This document shows, one piece after another, positions 1-9,029 of a stretch of DNA of 59,445 bases. The first letter of the stretch is position 1. Every line of letters begins with the position of its first letter. The stretch lies in assembly GCA_947467145.1 (NCBI GenBank), contig CANIGJ010000026.1, positions 1 through 59,445 on the forward strand. Direction: 5' to 3'. This DNA is from Rhodospirillaceae bacterium (GTDB lineage Bacteria; Pseudomonadota; Alphaproteobacteria; Rhodospirillales; UBA2165). The notes beneath the pieces are model-generated. The model ran no database searches and was not told the origin of the DNA. It was given only the letters and a program-made list of their open reading frames with translations. The translations under genes were made by a program, and so were the position numbers.

Positions 1-921
1 GCGCAAGCCAAGAAGCTCGAAGATCCCAAGATCACCATCGGGCTCTCGACCAACGATTCGACCTTCCTTCCGATCTATCTCGCCGATATCGCCGGGCTCT
101 ATAAGGCCGAAGGCTTGCAGGCCGAGGTCGTCGCCTTCCGTGGCGGCTCGGACCTGACGCGCGCGGTCGTCGCGGATTCGATCAAAATCGGTGTCGCGGC
201 ACCCACTAGCGTGCTGTCGGCCATTGTCGCCGGCGAAAAGGCCAAGGTGTTCTACGGCGGCTTCAATCAGGCGCCGTTCTTCTGGTACGGCATGCCCAAT
301 ATCAAGACGATGGCGGATGCCAAGGGCAAACGTTTCGGCATCACGCGCTTCGGTTCGTCCACCGATGCGTTGACCCGTATGGCGCTGGTGGAAAAGGGTA
401 TCGATCCGAAAAGCGGTGCGCAGATCATCCAGGGCGGCGGCTCGGCCGAACGCTTGGCGGCGATGGAGAGCGGACAGCTCGACGTTTCCATCCTAAGCTG
501 GCCGCACAATTTCATCGCGGCCGATCGCGGCTACAATCTGCTGCTGAGTCAGAGCGATCTGATGCCGGATTTCCCGATCCAGTCGTTCTATGCCATGGAA
601 AGCTACATCGCGAAGAACCCCGAAACGATCAAGGCGGTGCTGCGGGCCTTCATCAAAGCGGTGCAGTTGGCGAAAGCGGACAAGGCGCTCGCGGTCAAAA
701 CCTTGATCACCAAGGCTGGCCTGGAAGAACAGTTCGCTGCGCGCGCCTACGATCAGTTGATCGGCGGCTGGCATGAAGACGGCCGTCTCGGCTCCGAGGT
801 CGGTCTGAAGCGTTTCTTCGATATGTCGATCGCCGCCGGCGACGTCGATAGCCAATGGCCGAAAGAGAAATATTTCGACGAACGCTTCGTGAAGACGTTC
901 GACGAATGGAAGCCGAAATAA
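1..921 (+). CDS. ABC transporter substrate-binding protein, NMT1/SsuA-like (5' partial)
   Basis: This is the periplasmic solute-binding subunit of an importer for a small organic or anionic nutrient. The frame is open from base 1, so the start codon and signal peptide lie outside the window. The first visible residues (GLSTNDSTFLPIYLADIAGLYKAEG) are the N-terminal lobe typical of the NMT1/THI5/SsuA/TauA fold, where a 'G-L-Y-K-x-E-G' helix follows the first strand. Later segments such as the 'GKRFGITRFGSSTDAL' stretch are the phosphate- or sulfonate-like binding loop of this family. The stop codon overlaps the ATG of the next gene by one base, so it belongs to the importer operon that continues to 3303. 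The ligand (taurine/sulfonate, nitrate, pyrimidine precursor or aromatic acid) cannot be told from sequence. Confidence 0.88.
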   Translation, partial: AQAKKLEDPKITIGLSTNDSTFLPIYLADIAGLYKAEGLQAEVVAFRGGSDLTRAVVADSIKIGVAAPTSVLSAIVAGEKAKVFYGGFNQAPFFWYGMPNIKTMADAKGKRFGITRFGSSTDALTRMALVEKGIDPKSGAQIIQGGGSAERLAAMESGQLDVSILSWPHNFIAADRGYNLLLSQSDLMPDFPIQSFYAMESYIAKNPETIKAVLRAFIKAVQLAKADKALAVKTLITKAGLEEQFAARAYDQLIGGWHEDGRLGSEVGLKRFFDMSIAAGDVDSQWPKEKYFDERFVKTFDEWKPK

Positions 922-1715
922 TGGCGCAGATCGAGATCCGCGATGTTTCGGTCGATTATAAAAGGCCGAACAGCGAGGAAACCTTCACCGCCGTCGATGG
1001 CATAAACCTATCGATCGAAAAAGGATCGTTCGTCACCATCGTGGGATCGAGCGGTTGCGGCAAAAGCACGCTGTTGTTGGCGCTGGCCGGCCTCATCCCC
1101 TACGCGAAGGGCGCGATCACGGTCGACGGCAAGACGGTGACGGCGCCCGGCCCCGACCGCGCGATGGTGTTCCAGGATGCCTCGTTGTTGCCGTGGCGCT
1201 CCGTGCACGGCAATGTGCGCTTCGGCCTGGAATTGCGGCGCTGGCGGCGGGACGATCTGGACCAGCGCGTGACGCGCTTCGTCCACATGGTCGGTTTGGG
1301 TTCATTCGCCGATTATCATCCGCACCAATTGTCGGGCGGCATGCGCCAACGCGTGAATATCGCGCGTGCGCTGGCGGTCGATCCTGACGTGCTGTTGATG
1401 GACGAGCCGTTCGGCGCGCTCGATGCGCAGACGCGCGAAGTGATGGGCGACGAGCTGCTGCGGATCTGGGAACGCGACAAGAAGACCGCGATCTTCGTGA
1501 CCCATGCCATCGACGAGGCGATTTTCCTCGGCGACCGCGTCGTGGTGATGGGCAAGAATCCGGGTCATATCCGCGAGATCGTCGAAATCGATCTGCCGCG
1601 CCCGCGCACCAGCGCCATGCTCGATAGCCCGGCCTTCATCGCTTATCGCCAGAAGCTGCGCGATTACATCGCGGCCGATATGGCGAGCCTGCAGATGGTC
1701 AAGGACGTCGCCTGA
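921..1715 (+). CDS. ABC transporter ATP-binding protein (SsuB/TauB/NrtD type)
   Basis: This is the cytoplasmic ATPase that powers the importer. The 264-residue protein has Walker [10 protein letters not shown] at about 42-50, the Q-loop VFQD near 84, signature LSGGM at 137-141, Walker B LLMDEP at 158-163, and the H-loop in '[10 protein letters not shown]'. The '[10 protein letters not shown]' D-loop and '[13 protein letters not shown]' tail are characteristic of the nitrate/sulfonate/bicarbonate importer group. I chose the ATG at 921, which overlaps the upstream stop as TAATG. The in-frame ATG at 855 would run deep into the preceding gene. Its own stop overlaps the next start (TGATG), consistent with translational coupling. 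Confidence 0.93.
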   Translation: MAQIEIRDVSVDYKRPNSEETFTAVDGINLSIEKGSFVTIVGSSGCGKSTLLLALAGLIPYAKGAITVDGKTVTAPGPDRAMVFQDASLLPWRSVHGNVRFGLELRRWRRDDLDQRVTRFVHMVGLGSFADYHPHQLSGGMRQRVNIARALAVDPDVLLMDEPFGALDAQTREVMGDELLRIWERDKKTAIFVTHAIDEAIFLGDRVVVMGKNPGHIREIVEIDLPRPRTSAMLDSPAFIAYRQKLRDYIAADMASLQMVKDVA

Positions 1716-2530
1716 TGGCACTGGCGGCGCGCACCGCGGCGCGTAGCGCTTGGCCGTCCTTAGCGCCGTTCCTCGAGCGACATTACACGACGGGGGTGTC
1801 GATCCTGTCGGTATTGGTCTTCCTGGTGCTCTGGGAAACGGCAGCGGACCAGCGCTGGATGAATCCGCGCCTGACCGGTCAGCCGACGCTGATCTGGCAA
1901 GCGGCGCTGGAGGTCTTTCGTAACGACCGGTTCTTCTATCACGCCTGGATCAGCTTCGCCGAATTCGGCATCGGCTTCGTGCTGGCCTTGATCGTCGGTG
2001 TACCGCTCGGCCTGATCATGGGTACGCACAAGACAACGCGCCTGTTCCTCGAGCCGCCCTTGATGGCGCTCTATACCGCGCCGCGCTTGGCGCTGCTGCC
2101 GATCCTGATCGTCTGGCTCGGCATCGGCATCGCATCCAAAATCGCGGTGGTGTTCCTGGGCGCGGTCTTTCCGATCCTGGTCAATACATTGGCGGGCGTG
2201 CGCAACGCCGACAATCGGCTGGTGCAGGCGGCGCGCGCCTTTGGTGCCACGCAATTGGATATCTTCGTCAAAATCCTGGTGCCAGGGTCCTTGCCCGCGA
2301 TCTTGATGGGCGTACGCCTGGGGATCGGGCGCGGCGTCTTAAGCGTGATCGTCGGCGAGATGTTCGTTTCGCAGGCCGGCATCGGCTATCAGATCATGTC
2401 CTACGGCCAAGGCATGCAGATCAACAAGATGCTGGTCTATGCATTATCCATCAGCCTGTTCAGCTATGGGCTGATCTTGTCGGTGCAATGGCTGGAAAGC
2501 CGCATCCGCGATTGGAAGCCCGTGTCATGA
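1715..2530 (+). CDS. ABC transporter permease (SsuC/TauC-like), first of two
   Basis: This inner-membrane permease has 271 residues and a BPD_transp_1 domain. Hydrophobic segments start near residue 28 (ILSVLVFLVLWETA). The cytoplasmic coupling (EAA) loop reads 'ADNRLVQAARAFGATQLDIFVKILVPGSLPAILMG', close to the EAA-x3-G-x9-I-x-LP consensus. It starts directly on the stop of the ATPase gene and its own stop overlaps the start of a second permease. An unequal permease pair implies a heterodimeric channel, whereas most SsuABC/TauABC systems use one permease gene. Confidence 0.9.
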   Translation: MALAARTAARSAWPSLAPFLERHYTTGVSILSVLVFLVLWETAADQRWMNPRLTGQPTLIWQAALEVFRNDRFFYHAWISFAEFGIGFVLALIVGVPLGLIMGTHKTTRLFLEPPLMALYTAPRLALLPILIVWLGIGIASKIAVVFLGAVFPILVNTLAGVRNADNRLVQAARAFGATQLDIFVKILVPGSLPAILMGVRLGIGRGVLSVIVGEMFVSQAGIGYQIMSYGQGMQINKMLVYALSISLFSYGLILSVQWLESRIRDWKPVS

Positions 2531-3303
2531 CGCGCGTCTTTTATCGCCATCAGGCGCTGCTCAGCGGGCTGATCTCCTTCGCGGTTATCCTGCTCGTCTG
2601 GCAGCTTGTCGTCGATCTAGGCTTTGTAAAGGCGTTCTTCCTGTCGACGCCGACGCGCATGGCCACCGAATTCATGCGGCAACTCAAGACCGGCGAAATC
2701 GCCGCCAATCTGTCGATCAGCCTGTATGAATTCGCCGTCGGGCTCGGCCTCGCCATTGCGGCGGGCGGCGTGTGCGGCGTCTTGGCGAGCTGGTCGCGCA
2801 CCCTGGAGGCGATCTTCGAACCTTTCGTCTGGTTTACCTATTCGTCGCCGACCATCGCGTTTTATCCGATGTTCATCGCCTGGCTGGGCCTGGGCGCACC
2901 GACGATCATCGCCATCGCCTTCCTGTTCGCGGTCACGCCGATCTATGCCAATACCCTGTCCGGCATCAAGAATGTCGATCAGGATTTGACGCGCGCGGCG
3001 CTGTCGTTCGGCGCACGCAAGACGGATCTCTTCATCAAGATCGCGCTGCCGGGCTCGGTGCCGATTCTGGTCGCCGGGCTGCGTCTAGCGGTCGGCCGGG
3101 CGCTGACCGGCGTCGTCGCGGCCGAACTGTTCGGGGCGACGGCGGGCCTGGGCTTCGCCATCGCCTATTACGGACAAAAGCTGAAAACGACCGAGATGAT
3201 GGTCAATCTCGTTCTGATCGTGATCTGCGGTGTGATCTGCACGCAGATCTTGTCGCTACTCGAAGCGGCGACCGACAAATGGCGGACGGGCCCCGGTCGC
3301 TGA
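2527..3303 (+). CDS. ABC transporter permease, second of two
   Basis: This is the second inner-membrane permease of the importer (258 residues), paralogous to the previous gene. The coupling loop 'VDQDLTRAALSFGARKTDLFIKIALPGSVPILVAGLRLAVGRAL' is plainly recognisable. I chose the ATG at 2527, which overlaps the upstream stop by four bases (ATGA); the frame is open further upstream but would overlap the preceding gene by 40 bases. It is the last gene of the importer operon. The following 167 bases are non-coding and carry the Fur-like palindrome of the next transcription unit. Confidence 0.88.
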   Translation: MTRVFYRHQALLSGLISFAVILLVWQLVVDLGFVKAFFLSTPTRMATEFMRQLKTGEIAANLSISLYEFAVGLGLAIAAGGVCGVLASWSRTLEAIFEPFVWFTYSSPTIAFYPMFIAWLGLGAPTIIAIAFLFAVTPIYANTLSGIKNVDQDLTRAALSFGARKTDLFIKIALPGSVPILVAGLRLAVGRALTGVVAAELFGATAGLGFAIAYYGQKLKTTEMMVNLVLIVICGVICTQILSLLEAATDKWRTGPGR

Positions 3304-3402
3304 TTGGTTTGCTCTCTGGGCAACGGATCGTTGCCGAGAATGAGGATTTACCTGCCGATCAACGGGTGTAGCCTTATCTCATATGGTGTCTGCCACATTG
3401 AA

Positions 3403-3431
3403 TTATTGCAAATAGTTATCATTTGCAATAA
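3403..3431. promoter_or_regulatory. Fur-family (iron) operator candidate
   Basis: A perfect inverted repeat has 11-bp arms, TTATTGCAAAT at 3403-3413 and ATTTGCAATAA at 3421-3431, around a 7-bp centre AGTTATC. The core matches the general Fur/Mur type of alphaproteobacteria (TGCAAAT...ATTTGCA), and 12 of 19 central positions match the enterobacterial Fur box. A possible -35 TTGCAA (3406-3411) with 17-bp spacing to TAAATC (3429-3434) would lie inside it, so binding would block the promoter. It ends 39 bases before the ATG of the CydD-like gene. The palindrome is directly seen; the identity of the regulator is inferred. Confidence 0.68.
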
Positions 3432-3470
3432 ATCGAGGATGTCGGGCTCATTCGGGGGGAGAAGCTTGCG

Positions 3471-5192
3471 ATGAAAAATCCGCTATGGGCGCTGGCTGGT
3501 CCGATCCGGCCGCAGATAACCGCCAGCGTGATCGTCGGTTTGCTGGTCACCGCCGCCTATATCGCGCAGGGCCTGCTGCTCGCCACCGCACTCTCCTATG
3601 TCCTCGCGGCGCACGACATGACGGGGGCGGCCTATTGCATCGCCGGGCTGGCGTTCGTGTTGCTGTCGCGCGGCGCGTTGCTCTGGTTGTCGGAGGTTTG
3701 CGCACAGCGCACCGCGCAGGCCACCAAGGAAACCATGCGCGAACGCCTGCTCGCCAAATTGCTCGAGCTCGGCCCCGCCTTCGCCAATGCACGCCAGAGC
3801 AGCGGCCTGCAGCAGACCATCGTGAACGGCGTCGAGGCGATCGAAACCTATTTCAGCCGCTACATGCCGTCGCTGATCGTGTCGGTCATCGGCACGGTGA
3901 TCGTGCTGGCTTGCCTCGCGATCCTCGATCCGTTGTCGGCCTTGGTGCTGACGCCCTTCGTCTGCGCCCTGCCGATCTTCAGCAAGCTCTGGCGCAAATG
4001 GCGCGGCAGCAAATCGTCCAAGCTGTTCGCGGTACGGACGGCGTTCGGCACCTACTTGTTCGACAGTTTGCAGGGGCTCGTCACGCTCAAGGCATTCTCG
4101 GCAACGGTGCTGCGGCGCGTCGAGCTGGTGAAGAAGGCGATCGAACTGCGTCTAGAAGCGATGCGCACGCTCTCTGTCTCCTTGATGCGCAGCGGTATCA
4201 CCGGGCTGATGTCCATGGGCGGGGTCGCGGTGCTGCTGTCGCTGAATTCCTGGCGGCTGGCCGATCACCAGATCGCGCCCATCGTTTTGTTCGCGACCTT
4301 GTTCCTGGCGCGCGAAGTCTTCCGTCCGCTTGACCGGTTGGAGCGCGAGTTCCATGCGGCGCATGCCGGCATCAGTGCCGCAGGCCCGATCACCGAGTTG
4401 CTGGCGAGCGAGGCAATCATCCGCGAACCGGCGGCGCCCGAACGCCCATCCAAACGCTCCGACGTCACCTTCGAGAACGTCACCTTTGCCTACGACGGAG
4501 CGGACCGCGCGGCGCTTGACCGCGTCAATTTCACCATCGCAGAGAAAAAGCGTGTCGCCCTGGTCGGCCCGTCGGGCGCCGGCAAGACAACGGTAGCCTC
4601 GCTGCTGCTGCGCTTTTTCGATCCGAGTCAGGGCACGATCCGTATCGGCGGCATCGATATCCGCGATATGAGCCTCGAAGATTTGCGCGCGCAAATCGCT
4701 CTCGTCGCCCAGGATACCTTTTTGTTCCACGGCACTATCGCCGAGAACCTGCGCATCGCCAAACCCGATGCGACCGACGCGGAAATCAAAGAAGCTGCCG
4801 CCGCCGCGCAGATCGACGAGTTCATTGCCGGTCTGCCGCTGGGCTATGCGACCGAAGTGGGCGAGCGCGGCACGCAATTGTCGGGCGGGCAGCGCCAGCG
4901 CATCGCTATTGCGCGCGCGCTTTTAAAGAACGCGCCGATCCTGATCCTCGATGAAGCAACCTCCAGTGTCGATCCGGCGAGCGAGCAGGCGATCCAGGCG
5001 GCGTTCGACAACCTGTTCAATCAACGCACGACCATCGTCATCGCGCATCGGCTGTCGACGATCCGCAATGCCGACGCCATTCTCGTCTTCAACCAGGGAT
5101 CGGTGGTCGAGCACGGCACGCATGACGATCTCGTCTCCAAGGGTGGGCTCTACGCCAAGCTCACGTCCGCCCAGCAAGGAATGGCCGCATGA
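3471..5192 (+). CDS. ABC transporter permease/ATP-binding protein, CydD-like half-transporter
   Basis: This 573-residue protein has an N-terminal six-helix type IV ABC membrane domain (about 15-300) and a C-terminal ATPase. Walker A GPSGAGKT is at 366-373, signature LSGGQ at 470-474, and Walker B ILILDEATSSVD has its Asp near 494. The membrane-domain motif 'GVEAIETYFSRYMP' resembles the corresponding CydD stretch. It is coupled to the next gene by an ATGA overlap, so the product should be a heterodimer. CydDC proteins handle thiols or heme, but related pairs such as YbtPQ and IrtAB move siderophores. The Fur-like box directly upstream favours an iron- or heme-related cargo. No cydAB oxidase genes are adjacent, so I do not assign cydD. 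Confidence 0.85.
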   Translation: MKNPLWALAGPIRPQITASVIVGLLVTAAYIAQGLLLATALSYVLAAHDMTGAAYCIAGLAFVLLSRGALLWLSEVCAQRTAQATKETMRERLLAKLLELGPAFANARQSSGLQQTIVNGVEAIETYFSRYMPSLIVSVIGTVIVLACLAILDPLSALVLTPFVCALPIFSKLWRKWRGSKSSKLFAVRTAFGTYLFDSLQGLVTLKAFSATVLRRVELVKKAIELRLEAMRTLSVSLMRSGITGLMSMGGVAVLLSLNSWRLADHQIAPIVLFATLFLAREVFRPLDRLEREFHAAHAGISAAGPITELLASEAIIREPAAPERPSKRSDVTFENVTFAYDGADRAALDRVNFTIAEKKRVALVGPSGAGKTTVASLLLRFFDPSQGTIRIGGIDIRDMSLEDLRAQIALVAQDTFLFHGTIAENLRIAKPDATDAEIKEAAAAAQIDEFIAGLPLGYATEVGERGTQLSGGQRQRIAIARALLKNAPILILDEATSSVDPASEQAIQAAFDNLFNQRTTIVIAHRLSTIRNADAILVFNQGSVVEHGTHDDLVSKGGLYAKLTSAQQGMAA

Positions 5193-6952
5193 CCGAGATT
5201 TCTGCTGCAACGCTTCCGTCCGCTTCGCGTGGCCTGCGCCATCTGCTGCCCTTCGTCGCCACCAAGCGCACGCATTTCATCCTGACTGTGACCTCGGGCA
5301 TCCTGGCGCAGATCGCGACCGTGACGGCGCTTGCCACCGGCGCCTGGCTGGTCGGCCATGCCGTCCAAGGTGCCTCGACCACCGAGCTGACGAGCGCCTT
5401 CTGGCTGCTGGGCAGCGCGGTGCTGGCCGCCGCCGTCTTCAAATGGTGGCAGATTTTCATCAGTCACGACTTCGCCTTCGGCCTGATCGAGGTTCTGCAG
5501 GTTGGCATCTATGACGGGTTGGAGCGCGCAGCGCCGGCTTACGTTATGGGGCGGCGCACCGGCGAGCTGGCCTCGGTCGCTACCGGCGATGCGGACCTGA
5601 TGGAATGGTTCTACGCCCATGTGCTGGGCGATTATATCGGCGCTGTGATTGTTCCGGTCGGCGTGTTGATCACGCTCGCTTTCATCCAGCCGATCATGGC
5701 GCTGGTCTTGCTGCCGTTCCTGCCGCTGGTCGCCTCGGTGCCGTTCTGGCTGTCGAAGCGCGCGGGCGAACAGGGCAATGCGTTGTTGTCGGCACTTGGC
5801 CTGCTGAATGCCGAAGTGGTCGAGGGTGTGCAGGGCCTGCGCGAACTCACCGTGTTTGGTAATTGCACCGCCTTCCTGCAACGCCTGATGGGGCGTACCC
5901 GCGCCGTGCATGTGCTGCAGATGCGTTACGGCTCGCGCGCGGGTCTGGAGCAGGCGGCGATCGACGTGCTGCTGGCGCTCGGCGTTTTGGCCACGGTTAC
6001 CACCGGGTTGTTTCTGGTCAGCAGCGGGCAGATGGAATTCACCTATTATCCCGTCGCCGTCGTACTGGCCGGCGCGGCGCTCGCGCCGATCACCGAAGTG
6101 ACGCAGACCGCGCGCAAGCTCGGCGAGCTACGCGCCGGCGCCAATCGCGTTATCACGATCTTTCATCAGGAAGCCCAGGTCGCGGACAACGCGGCTTTAT
6201 CGGATACCAAGGTCGCCGACGGCTCGGTCGAATTCAAGAATGTGCGCTTCGCTTACGGCAACGCACGCGGCCCGGTGCTCAGCGAGGCGAATTTCCAATT
6301 GCGCCCGGGCGAGACGGTGGCTCTGGTCGGCGCCTCGGGCGCCGGAAAATCGACCTGCGCCAACCTACTGATGCGGTTCTGGGATACCGAGGCGGGCGCC
6401 ATCCGCGTCGGCGGCCAGGACGTGAAGGACCTGCCGATCGACGAATTGCGCGCCAAGGTGACGCTCGTGCCGCAAGACGTTTACCTGTTCAGCGGCACGA
6501 TCGCCGACAATATCCGCATGGGGAAGCCGGACGCGAGCCAAGCCGAGATCGAAACCGCCGCGCGCCTCGCCCAGGCGCACGATTTCATCGCGTCATTGCC
6601 CAAAGGGTATGAGACACCCTGCGGCGAACGGGGATTGCGGTTGTCGGGCGGACAGCGCCAGCGTATCGCCATCGCGCGGGCCTTCCTGCGCGACGCACCG
6701 GTCCTGATCATGGACGAGGCGGTCTCCAACCTCGATACCGAGAACGAATTGGCCCTGCAGACCGCCATCAATGAAATCCGCAAGAACAGGACAGTGCTGA
6801 TCATCGCGCATCGCCCCTCGACGATCCGTAGCGCCGACCGCATCCTGGTGCTTGAGAATGGGCGTATCGTCGAGGAGGGGCGTCACGATGATCTGATCGC
6901 GCGCGGTGGGGTCTATACGCGCCTGATTGCCGAGGTTCCGCACGCGGCCTGA
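5189..6952 (+). CDS. ABC transporter permease/ATP-binding protein, CydC-like half-transporter
   Basis: This 587-residue partner of the preceding half-transporter has the same architecture of a membrane domain followed by an ATPase. It has Walker A GASGAGKST, signature LSGGQ and Walker B 'VLIMDEAVSNLD'. The helix 'TGELASVATGDADLMEWFYAHVLGDYI' is the usual intracellular-loop segment of ABC exporters of this group. Its start overlaps the upstream stop by four bases. The gap to the betaine-lipid gene btaA is only 53 bases with no terminator seen, so one four-gene transcript with btaAB is possible. Cargo is unknown; iron chelate, heme, thiol and lipid are all open. Confidence 0.85.
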   Translation: MTEISAATLPSASRGLRHLLPFVATKRTHFILTVTSGILAQIATVTALATGAWLVGHAVQGASTTELTSAFWLLGSAVLAAAVFKWWQIFISHDFAFGLIEVLQVGIYDGLERAAPAYVMGRRTGELASVATGDADLMEWFYAHVLGDYIGAVIVPVGVLITLAFIQPIMALVLLPFLPLVASVPFWLSKRAGEQGNALLSALGLLNAEVVEGVQGLRELTVFGNCTAFLQRLMGRTRAVHVLQMRYGSRAGLEQAAIDVLLALGVLATVTTGLFLVSSGQMEFTYYPVAVVLAGAALAPITEVTQTARKLGELRAGANRVITIFHQEAQVADNAALSDTKVADGSVEFKNVRFAYGNARGPVLSEANFQLRPGETVALVGASGAGKSTCANLLMRFWDTEAGAIRVGGQDVKDLPIDELRAKVTLVPQDVYLFSGTIADNIRMGKPDASQAEIETAARLAQAHDFIASLPKGYETPCGERGLRLSGGQRQRIAIARAFLRDAPVLIMDEAVSNLDTENELALQTAINEIRKNRTVLIIAHRPSTIRSADRILVLENGRIVEEGRHDDLIARGGVYTRLIAEVPHAA

Positions 6953-7005
6953 GGGGCATTCAGCGTTTCTTCGCAAATCGGTCATCGGGGCGTCACACGA
7001 ACCTG

Positions 7006-8244
7006 ATGGATAGGGTCTCGTTTCTCACTGTTGGAAACGAGGTTCCCCTGAACGCCATTCCTTCGCTGCGCGATCGGCTCGACCAATCGCTGTTCAACGC
7101 GATTTATTCGCGATCCTTGGTCTATAATTGCTGTTGGGAGGACCCTGCAGTCGATCGCCGTGCGCTCGATCTGCGCGCCGACGACACCATGCTGGTGATC
7201 ACCAGTGCGGGCTGCAACGTGCTCGATTACGCGCTGACCGGCCCGGCCCGCATTCACGCCGTCGATGCCAATCCGCGCCAGACCGCGTTGTTGGAACTCA
7301 AGCTCGCCGGTATCCGCCGGTTGAACTTCGACGATTTCTTCGCGCTGTTCGGTACCGGCTATCATCCCAATTTCCACAACCTCTATTTCGGCCTGTTGCG
7401 CCCTGAACTCACGGATTTCGCGCAAGCCTATTGGGACAAGCGCGCCGATTGGTTCGCCAAGCCCAAGACCAGCTTCTATTTCCATGGCCTGTCGGGGATC
7501 GTCGCGCGCGCCTTCCGCGCGTACCTGAAGGTCAATCCCGGGCTCAACAGCGCCATCGCGGAGTTGTTCGAGACCAAATCGCTGGATGAACAGCGTCATG
7601 TCTACGATACGCGCATCGCGCCGCGCCTGTGGCGGCCGAGCGTCAATTGGGTGCTGTCGCGCCAATTCACCATGAACATGCTCGGCGTGCCTTATCCGCA
7701 GCGCAAACAGGTCGAGGCGCAGCACGACAACGGCATTGCCGGTTTCATCCGCGAGGCCATCGGTTATGTGTTTCGCGAATTGCCGCTGGCCGACAATTAT
7801 TTCTGGTCGGTCTATGTGCGCGGCCATTACACCAAGGATTGCTGCCCGGAATATCTGAAGCCCGCGAATTTCGCGTTGCTCAAAGCCGGCCGCGTCGATT
7901 GCATCGTGCCGCATACCAGCACGATCACGGAATTCCTGCACGGCACGGAGGAACGTATCTCCAAATACGTTCTGCTCGATCACATGGATTGGATGACGTC
8001 TTATTATCCGGAAGCCCTGGCCGAGGAATGGACGGCGATCCTGGAGCGCGCCGCGCCCAATGCAAAGATCATCTTCCGCAGCGCGCATGTCGCACCCAGC
8101 TATCTCGACAATATCTGCATCGGCAAGGACCGCACCCGCATCGCCGAGTATCTGACGTTCAACAACACGCTCGTCGACACGCTGCAGCCGTTCGACCGGG
8201 TGCACACCTATGCGGGGTTCCACGTCGCCGACGTGAAGGCCTGA
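7006..8244 (+). CDS. btaA: BtaA-like S-adenosylmethionine:diacylglycerol 3-amino-3-carboxypropyltransferase (DUF3419)
   Basis: BtaA moves the aminocarboxypropyl group of SAM onto diacylglycerol to form DGHS, the first committed step to the betaine lipid DGTS, a phosphorus-free membrane lipid. The 412-residue protein carries the family hallmarks YNCCWEDP (40-47), SAGCNVLDY (67-75) and 'AVDANPRQ' (about 86-92), the SAM-binding region. Length fits bacterial BtaA. The ATG at 7006 has no clear Shine-Dalgarno sequence; no other ATG, GTG or TTG fits before the conserved domain. The methyltransferase btaB follows after three bases, the usual arrangement. Betaine lipids are normally induced by phosphate limitation, yet a Fur-like box precedes the upstream ABC pair. 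Confidence 0.87.
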   Translation: MDRVSFLTVGNEVPLNAIPSLRDRLDQSLFNAIYSRSLVYNCCWEDPAVDRRALDLRADDTMLVITSAGCNVLDYALTGPARIHAVDANPRQTALLELKLAGIRRLNFDDFFALFGTGYHPNFHNLYFGLLRPELTDFAQAYWDKRADWFAKPKTSFYFHGLSGIVARAFRAYLKVNPGLNSAIAELFETKSLDEQRHVYDTRIAPRLWRPSVNWVLSRQFTMNMLGVPYPQRKQVEAQHDNGIAGFIREAIGYVFRELPLADNYFWSVYVRGHYTKDCCPEYLKPANFALLKAGRVDCIVPHTSTITEFLHGTEERISKYVLLDHMDWMTSYYPEALAEEWTAILERAAPNAKIIFRSAHVAPSYLDNICIGKDRTRIAEYLTFNNTLVDTLQPFDRVHTYAGFHVADVKA

Positions 8245-8247
8245 ACC

Positions 8248-8949
8248 GTGGCGACGCGCGCCCTCGATATGAAGGTGCTGATGTCGTTGGCGCGCGGCGT
8301 GCCGCGCCAGGGCAGCCACGCGCAAAAGCTTCAGGCCTTCTACGGCCCGCAGGCCGATCATTACGATCACTTCCGCGCCAAGCTGCTGTCGGGGCGGCGT
8401 GAGCTGGTGGACATGATGGCGCCCGCCGATGGCGCCGATATCGTCGAGCTGGGCGGCGGCACGGGATTTAACCTGACCTATTTCGCCGAGCGGCTCGACT
8501 GCATGGGCCATGTCGAGATCGTCGATCTCTGCCCGGCGCTGTTGCAGCAAGCGCGCCGGCGGTGGTCGCAGCACAGCAACGTCCGTGTCGTTGAAGCGGA
8601 CGCGACGAGTTACGTCACGGCCCAACCCGTCGATTGCGTCTATTTTTCGTATGCGCTGACCATGATCCCGAATTGGCGCGCCGCTATCGGCAATGCGATG
8701 ACCATGCTGAAGCCGGGCGGGACTTTGGGCGTTGTCGATTTTTATGTGTCACCGGCGCATAATTTGTTTACGCGCACCTTCTGGCCGCGCTGGTTCGCGC
8801 ATGACGGGGTCCGCCTGACGCCGGAGCCGCTGGACTTGCTGCGGACCGTCCTGACGGATCACCAGGTCAGCGAGCGCCGTGCGGCGGTCCCTTACATCCC
8901 GCTGCTGCGCGTGCCCTATTATATCTTTGTCGGGCGCAAGCCCGCCTAA
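8248..8949 (+). CDS. btaB: BtaB-like SAM-dependent N-methyltransferase (betaine lipid synthesis)
   Basis: BtaB methylates the DGHS headgroup three times to give DGTS. The 233-residue protein is a class I methyltransferase with glycine-rich motif I 'VELGGGTGFNL' at about 67-77, an acidic residue ending strand 2 ('VEIVDLCPAL') and the motif 'MLKPGGTLGVVDFY'. The GTG at 8248 has AAGG at a sensible distance; an ATG at 8269 is an alternative and would remove seven residues. It lies three bases after btaA, and this adjacency is the main support for the specific name, since the methyltransferase fold alone is generic. Confidence 0.8.
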   Translation: MATRALDMKVLMSLARGVPRQGSHAQKLQAFYGPQADHYDHFRAKLLSGRRELVDMMAPADGADIVELGGGTGFNLTYFAERLDCMGHVEIVDLCPALLQQARRRWSQHSNVRVVEADATSYVTAQPVDCVYFSYALTMIPNWRAAIGNAMTMLKPGGTLGVVDFYVSPAHNLFTRTFWPRWFAHDGVRLTPEPLDLLRTVLTDHQVSERRAAVPYIPLLRVPYYIFVGRKPA

Positions 8950-9029
8950 TCTAAGCGCGCAAGCCCGGCTAGGCTCGACGGCGGCCGAACGCCGATCTAT
9001 GGTCCCGTTAACAAATGACAGGAACCACA

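Noticed and set aside
3304..3402. Extra small gene between the importer and the Fur-like box
   Set aside because: No open frame with a ribosome site and no coding bias was seen.
6982..8625. 547-codon open frame on the minus strand opposite btaA/btaB
   Set aside because: It mirrors the codon structure of btaAB, whose family motifs are unambiguous; long antisense frames are common in GC-rich coding DNA.
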